Shown here piece after piece: positions 5,779 through 8,824 of a stretch of DNA of 8,824 nucleotides. The notes under the pieces are model-generated. The model did not search any database. It saw nothing but the letters and a program-made list of their open reading frames with translations, and was not told where the DNA came from. Every line of letters starts with the position of its first letter. Position 1 is the stretch's first letter. The stretch is taken from NCBI GenBank assembly GCA_902766345.1, contig CACXDK010000273.1, positions 1 through 8,824 of the forward strand, in the 5' to 3' direction. Both the position numbers and the translations under genes were made by a program. This DNA comes from an uncultured Spirochaetaceae bacterium. GTDB taxonomy: Bacteria; Spirochaetota; Spirochaetia; Treponematales; Treponemataceae.

Positions 5779-8166
5779 TTTCTTTAATGTAATGCTTTCG
5801 CTCCAATATTCCTGATTATACAAATCTGTAAATCGGTAGGTAATTACGACATTTCCGCTGCCAACATCAACATTACTAATTTCCATTTTATCCGAAACAG
5901 TCATAGGCTCGCCAAGATAGTAACTGTCCTTGTAATCACCGTCATAAGAATAATAGTCGCAAAGGAATTCAAGCTCGTCGCCTTTTTTAAGGGAAGTCAT
6001 GTTCTTTGCAACAACAGAAGGAACTGTTGAAGTGTCAGCATCTTTATAATCATACTGAGCACCAGCTATGTAACCATACGGATTTGCATTATCAAAAACA
6101 AGCCACAAGTTTACCCTGTCGCCGTTAAGCAAAGCAGGAACTCTACCAGTAATTGTGTATTGCTCACCCTGCTCTACTGTGTCCACATGATAATAGGCAA
6201 CAGGCTGTCCGTTAATGGCAATCCAGGTGCGGTCAGTACCAGCAATCAAATCGCCAATGTCTGTAAAGTCATAGACATTATCAAGACCAAGATCAATAAA
6301 GCCTTCGCCATCATCATAGAACATATTCAAATCAAGGGTATGAACTTTATTCCACTGGTCTTCTGAAAGATGAATAACTTTTTTGCCGTCAACCTTTGTC
6401 CAAACAAGGTTTCCTGCATTAAAGTGGTTCATGGCAATATACTCTGCACTTTCATCAACAGACATTTCGCGGTTAGTCAAGAAGTCTGAGTTTCTGCCAG
6501 TAAGCCCCTGAATAATAGTGCTGCCGCTTCCACTCAAGAATGCACCTAAAAGACCTTCTATTACATCCGCACTGCCAGAAGCACCAGACGATGGTGAGTC
6601 AAGTACGGTTCCAAGCAGAGTGCCAAGCAAAGAACCTGCAGAACCAGATGAACCGCCAGCAGCCACCTGACCGCTAACTTCAAGACCTGCAAATTCGCGG
6701 ATACATTTTGCGTACTCATCATCCATGCCGATTGCTTCATAAGTAGCACAAGCTTTGTCTACATAAGCAGTTTTCTGATAAGGGAAGTAAATTGAAACTC
6801 CATAAGCATTCGTCATGTTTGAAGAAGTCTTATTATATTTTACAGCACCTTTCAAAGCTTTACTCAAAGCCTTACCTTCGCTATTGCCCATTTTAAGACA
6901 CAAATCTACAAGGTCAATCTGGTCAATTTTTGAAGAGGAAGCAAATTCTCTTGTGTTACAACGTGCATCTGATACTGTCTGGAATTCCTTATTTGAAATG
7001 AGGGAACTTATAGACTTTGAAAAAGATGCCAAAGGCTTTGGAACTGTGTGTGCAAATTCTGCAAGGTCAATGATTGAAAGGGTTGTTTTCTGACCAGCAC
7101 ATCTTCTTGCACACTGGGTTACAAAGTCATCAATAATGTTCTTACCAGTTTCAACAGTTGGCTGAGAGGTATTAGAACCAAGACTGTTAAGCCAGTTTGT
7201 ATAGTACCAGCCAATGCCAGGTTCTGTTTCCTCAGAGGCAATCATATAGTCCGCATAATCATTGAGCATGAGGGCGGTTTCTGCTGTTGCCATAAGACAT
7301 GCATCAAAACCGATAAAGTCAAACTTAACACCGCCATCTTTGAGGGCTGTGTTAATGCCAGCAAGGCTCATGGAACCTTTTTTTGCAAATTTTTCATCGT
7401 ATCCGTAGCCGCTTATAGAACCTCCGCCGTGATCCCAAAGAATTAAATCATAGCGGTTTGCCGGGAATTTCTTAACGCACCACTTTATAAACGAAGAAAG
7501 TGTTGCTGGGTCTGTCATTACTTTTGCACCGTCATTATCTACCAAGCGTTTAATTTTTCCGCCTGCTACCTGATAAATCTGGTTTGTTGTGTTGCTGATG
7601 CCATTAGTCTGCCAGCGGTTACATCCGCCTGTATATACCAAAAGGTTTACATTATCGCCAAACTGAGCTGCTGCCATTTCTGACAAATCGGCGGTAGCCA
7701 TGCCGTTCTTAGATTCAAGGTCTGTTCCGCACATGTAGACCATCAATGTAATGGTGTCATTTCCGTTTCCTGCAATTGATGTATATTTTGAGCGGGAGCC
7801 AGAAGCTACTGATGTGTCAACGGAAGAGGTTGAAGTTGCCACAGGTGAATTGGCAGAAGTGTTTACCGATGAGGTCTGAGCAGTCTGAGAATGCTGTTGT
7901 GATTGCTGTGACTGAGATGACTGAGAGGCTTCACTACCGGAATTGCCGCCGCCAAAGAGCATTTTAAAAAGAAAGACTATTATTATAAGTAAAAGTCCGC
8001 CGCCACCAGCTGCACGTTTTCCGCCACCGCCAGAACCGCCGTTTTTACCTGAATAACCATTTGAAGAACCTACAGGACCTGTTCCAAGTCCGTCTCCTCT
8101 TTTATGAACGCCTGTACTGTTATCTGTAACATGCTTTTCACGTCCGCGAGGTCTTTTCTGATCCAT
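5776..8166 (-). CDS. Membrane-anchored clostripain-family (C11) cysteine protease
   Basis: A 796-residue protein. The N-terminus (1-56) is basic and glycine-rich, and one hydrophobic helix at about 57-72 has no obvious cleavage site. This suggests an N-in anchor with the rest outside the cytoplasm. A Ser/Gln/Thr-rich linker follows at about 74-128. The C11 catalytic domain covers about 136-495. His246 lies in LILWDHGGG (241-249) and Cys290 in FDFIGFDACLM (282-292), 44 residues apart, close to the spacing I recall for PmC11 (His133/Cys179). Lysines at 259, 262 and 263 sit where PmC11 cuts itself (Lys147), so self-activation is plausible. The family cuts after Arg or Lys. A Gly/Ser/Leu-rich stretch (about 498-555) leads to an unassigned 240-residue C-terminal region rich in aromatic and acidic residues, probably beta-sheet. 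The start is supported by AAGGAG 6 nt upstream. The gene converges on the chemoreceptor and diverges from the DUF3791-like gene. Confidence 0.9.
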   Translation of the reverse strand: MDQKRPRGREKHVTDNSTGVHKRGDGLGTGPVGSSNGYSGKNGGSGGGGKRAAGGGGLLLIIIVFLFKMLFGGGNSGSEASQSSQSQQSQQHSQTAQTSSVNTSANSPVATSTSSVDTSVASGSRSKYTSIAGNGNDTITLMVYMCGTDLESKNGMATADLSEMAAAQFGDNVNLLVYTGGCNRWQTNGISNTTNQIYQVAGGKIKRLVDNDGAKVMTDPATLSSFIKWCVKKFPANRYDLILWDHGGGSISGYGYDEKFAKKGSMSLAGINTALKDGGVKFDFIGFDACLMATAETALMLNDYADYMIASEETEPGIGWYYTNWLNSLGSNTSQPTVETGKNIIDDFVTQCARRCAGQKTTLSIIDLAEFAHTVPKPLASFSKSISSLISNKEFQTVSDARCNTREFASSSKIDQIDLVDLCLKMGNSEGKALSKALKGAVKYNKTSSNMTNAYGVSIYFPYQKTAYVDKACATYEAIGMDDEYAKCIREFAGLEVSGQVAAGGSSGSAGSLLGTLLGTVLDSPSSGASGSADVIEGLLGAFLSGSGSTIIQGLTGRNSDFLTNREMSVDESAEYIAMNHFNAGNLVWTKVDGKKVIHLSEDQWNKVHTLDLNMFYDDGEGFIDLGLDNVYDFTDIGDLIAGTDRTWIAINGQPVAYYHVDTVEQGEQYTITGRVPALLNGDRVNLWLVFDNANPYGYIAGAQYDYKDADTSTVPSVVAKNMTSLKKGDELEFLCDYYSYDGDYKDSYYLGEPMTVSDKMEISNVDVGSGNVVITYRFTDLYNQEYWSESITLKK

Positions 8167-8172
8167 GAAAAA

Positions 8173-8178
8173 CTCCTT
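8173..8178 (-). promoter_or_regulatory. Ribosome binding site of the C11 protease gene
   Basis: AAGGAG on the minus strand, 6 nt before the ATG at 8166, fixes the start of the protease. Confidence 0.85.
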
Positions 8179-8200
8179 TATCTTAAATTATCGCAAATTC

Positions 8201-8229
8201 ATTTTACAGCATTCCCCGAGAAAAAACAA
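8201..8229 (-). promoter_or_regulatory. Candidate sigma70-type promoter of the C11 protease gene
   Basis: On the minus strand TTGTTT (8229-8224, 3 of 6) and TAAAAT (8206-8201, 5 of 6) are 17 bp apart. A TG one base before the -10 gives an extended -10. The predicted start is near 8194, about 28 nt before the ATG. Confidence 0.45.
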
Positions 8230-8256
8230 TAAAGATAACATAAAGGTTGTTTAATA

Positions 8257-8285
8257 TGGATTTTTACAGTACTCAGTGGTATATT
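8257..8285 (+). promoter_or_regulatory. Weak candidate promoter of the DUF3791-like gene
   Basis: TATATT at 8280-8285 (5 of 6) has only TGGATT (8257-8262, 3 of 6) at 17 bp. The start would be near 8292, giving a leader of about 15 nt that holds the ribosome site. The 140-bp divergent gap 8167-8306 otherwise contains the protease promoter and a possible 12-codon reading frame (see findings). Confidence 0.3.
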
Positions 8286-8292
8286 TTATTGT

Positions 8293-8298
8293 AGGGAG
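8293..8298 (+). promoter_or_regulatory. Ribosome binding site of the DUF3791-like gene
   Basis: AGGGAG lies 8 nt before the ATG at 8307. It rules out the in-frame TTG at 8301, which is only 2 nt away. Confidence 0.75.
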
Positions 8299-8306
8299 AT
8301 TTGTAC

Positions 8307-8519
8307 ATGCAGGACTTACGTTTAGATAATTCAATTTTTCTCATGTATATTGCTTCTGAAGAATATAAAAAAGCGCATAACCTTTCTTCAGAAGAATTTC
8401 TTGATTTAAACAAGAAATATAAAATATTAAATTACATCGCCTCTTGTCCAGATATATTTGATGCCATGAATGAGCAGGAAATGGTAAAGGAGATTGATTA
8501 TTATGTTTCTCCCGAATAA
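8307..8519 (+). CDS. Small DUF3791-like protein
   Basis: A 70-residue soluble, mostly helical, acidic protein with no signal peptide or membrane helix. The pattern FLMYIASEEYKKAHNLSSEE (11-30), then KYKILNYI (37-44), a Phe/Asp turn (51-52) and a closing EMVKEIDYYV (58-67) matches my memory of DUF3791. Members are about 65-75 residues, carry a YxxxxxLS motif and end in an IxxIDxYI-like helix. In gut anaerobes these genes often sit in small clusters with DUF3990, a family I recall as related to ADP-ribosyltransferases, which suggests a toxin-antitoxin-like pairing. No DUF3990 gene is seen on either side here, so this copy is an orphan or the remnant of a cassette. The assignment is by eye and not searched. 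The stop codon overlaps an ATG by one base (8519), but that frame ends after 7 codons. Confidence 0.72.
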   Translation: MQDLRLDNSIFLMYIASEEYKKAHNLSSEEFLDLNKKYKILNYIASCPDIFDAMNEQEMVKEIDYYVSPE

Positions 8520-8546
8520 TGTATGACTATATTACTGAATAAAAGA

Positions 8547-8562
8547 GGAGCCGAAAGGCTCC
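8547..8562. repeat. Short GC-rich hairpin with a GAAA tetraloop
   Basis: GGAGCC-GAAA-GGCTCC forms a 6-bp GC-rich stem closed by a GNRA loop, 28 nt past the DUF3791-like stop. In the plus direction no T-run follows (GCAGGTAATC), so it is not a standard terminator there. On the minus strand it is followed by TCTTTTATT and would work better as a leftward terminator. It may still protect the 3' end of the small gene's message. Confidence 0.55.
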
Positions 8563-8575
8563 GCAGGTAATCAGA

Positions 8576-8623
8576 AAAAATTATAATAATTTTCGAATAT
8601 AATCGAAAAATATTATAATTTTT
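8576..8623. repeat. AT-rich 21-bp inverted repeat just upstream of the ATPase promoter
   Basis: Arms 8576-8596 and 8603-8623 are reverse complements over 21 bp with a single mismatch (8589/8610), around a 6-nt loop (ATATAA). Only two pairs are G-C. The right arm ends in TTTTT, 1 bp before the predicted -35 of the ATPase gene. It could be a terminator for the gene before it, a cruciform-prone insulator or a repressor site. Confidence 0.8.
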
Positions 8624-8624
8624 G

Positions 8625-8653
8625 TTGATTTTACATAAAAAGTCGTCTATTAT
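8625..8653 (+). promoter_or_regulatory. Candidate promoter of the ATPase gene, apparently leaderless
   Basis: TTGATT (8625-8630, 4 of 6) and TATTAT (8648-8653, 5 of 6) are 17 bp apart. The A of the ATG is 8 nt past the -10, where transcription would begin. No Shine-Dalgarno is present, which is consistent with a leaderless message. Confidence 0.5.
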
Positions 8654-8660
8654 TCTATAT

Positions 8661-8824
8661 ATGAGCGATATAAAACGCGATTTACAGAATATTCTCAGCT
8701 CAAAAATAGGCAAGGGAAAAGTCATTATTCTCATTGGTCCTCGGCAGGTTGGAAAAACAACTCTCCTGAAGGCAATGCTTTCAGGAGAGTTTTCATCAAA
8801 TACAGTACAATATTGGAATTGTGA
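8661..8824 (+). CDS. P-loop ATPase, N-terminus, AAA_14/DUF4143-like (gene runs off the right edge)
   Basis: The first 54 codons, translated by hand from the ATG at 8661, remain open at the window end. A short amphipathic lead (about 1-18) is followed by beta-strand VIILI (21-25) and a Walker A motif, GPRQVGKTT, at 26-34 (Gly26, Gly31, Lys32, Thr33). The phrase IGPRQVGKTTLL is characteristic of the AAA_14 ATPases that carry a C-terminal DUF4143 domain. These are about 400-residue proteins of unclear function found in many copies in gut anaerobes, Treponema included. The DUF4143 part is outside the window, so the family is inferred from the P-loop alone. There is no Shine-Dalgarno and a promoter sits directly in front. 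A strong hairpin lies within codons 33-44. A different AAA+ or STAND ATPase cannot be excluded. Confidence 0.8.
   Translation, partial: MSDIKRDLQNILSSKIGKGKVIILIGPRQVGKTTLLKAMLSGEFSSNTVQYWNC
8759..8793 (+). repeat. Terminator-like hairpin inside the ATPase coding sequence
   Basis: AACTCTCCTGAA (8759-8770) is the exact reverse complement of TTCAGGAGAGTT (8780-8791). The stem continues inward through a G-U, a G-C and a C-G pair to a 3-nt loop (8774-8776), giving 15 pairs, and TTTTC follows at 8790-8794. It starts about 100 nt after the predicted transcript start and lies directly after the Walker A lysine codon. Confidence 0.7.

Noticed and set aside
8519..8542. ATG overlapping the DUF3791-like stop codon, possibly a second coupled gene.
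   Set aside because: The frame ends after 7 codons and the peptide matches nothing I recognise. A frameshifted partner gene was considered, but no DUF3990-like sequence follows.
8501..8734. 77-codon minus-strand frame over the end of the DUF3791-like gene, the palindrome and the ATPase start.
   Set aside because: It overlaps two better-supported genes and is built from AT-rich palindromic sequence. No start signal was seen.

Overview
The window looks like chromosomal DNA of a host-associated anaerobe, most likely a spirochaete of the genus Treponema, with a Lachnospiraceae-type Clostridium relative as the main alternative. This is inferred from the AT-leaning base composition and from the mix of families: a Cache-type chemoreceptor, a membrane diguanylate cyclase, a clostripain-family (C11) protease, a DUF3791 protein and a DUF4143-type ATPase. 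No rRNA, tRNA, transposase or phage gene was seen, so the taxonomic call is soft.

Left block (1-3271, all minus strand): transcription runs right to left through a six-helix GGDEF diguanylate cyclase (2267-3271), then an ABC exporter half-transporter (444-2213), then a second half-transporter cut by the window edge (1-440). The two ABC genes are 3 bp apart and form a heterodimeric exporter of the LmrCD/BmrCD/TM287-288 type. The complete subunit carries the degenerate ATP site. A possible extended -10 just before the ABC pair could let it be transcribed separately from the cyclase gene.

Centre (3272-5565, plus strand): a 167-bp divergent gap holds a dyad and a plausible sigma70-type promoter for a 708-residue methyl-accepting chemotaxis protein (TM, double Cache-like sensor, TM, HAMP, signalling domain). 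A strong intrinsic terminator follows. Between that terminator and the stop codon of the convergent downstream gene lies a six-unit array with an exact 22-bp period, built on the near-palindromic core GGCCA-S-TGGCC. It is the most unusual non-coding structure in the window.

Right block: a 796-residue membrane-anchored C11 protease (5776-8166, minus) has a clear Shine-Dalgarno and a plausible promoter. It diverges from a 70-residue DUF3791-like gene (8307-8519, plus) that has no DUF3990 partner beside it. Next come a GAAA-loop hairpin, a 21-bp AT-rich palindrome, and a promoter whose predicted start site falls on the ATG of a P-loop ATPase resembling the AAA_14/DUF4143 family (8661 to the window end). 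That ATPase gene has a 15-bp terminator-like hairpin inside its coding sequence just after the Walker A codons.

Functionally the window covers sensing (chemoreceptor, c-di-GMP synthesis), efflux and extracytoplasmic proteolysis. The right edge may be the start of an accessory, toxin-antitoxin-like or ATPase module. I did not find a clearly new multi-gene system. The best leads are the 22-bp array and the cluster of stem-loops around the ATPase gene.
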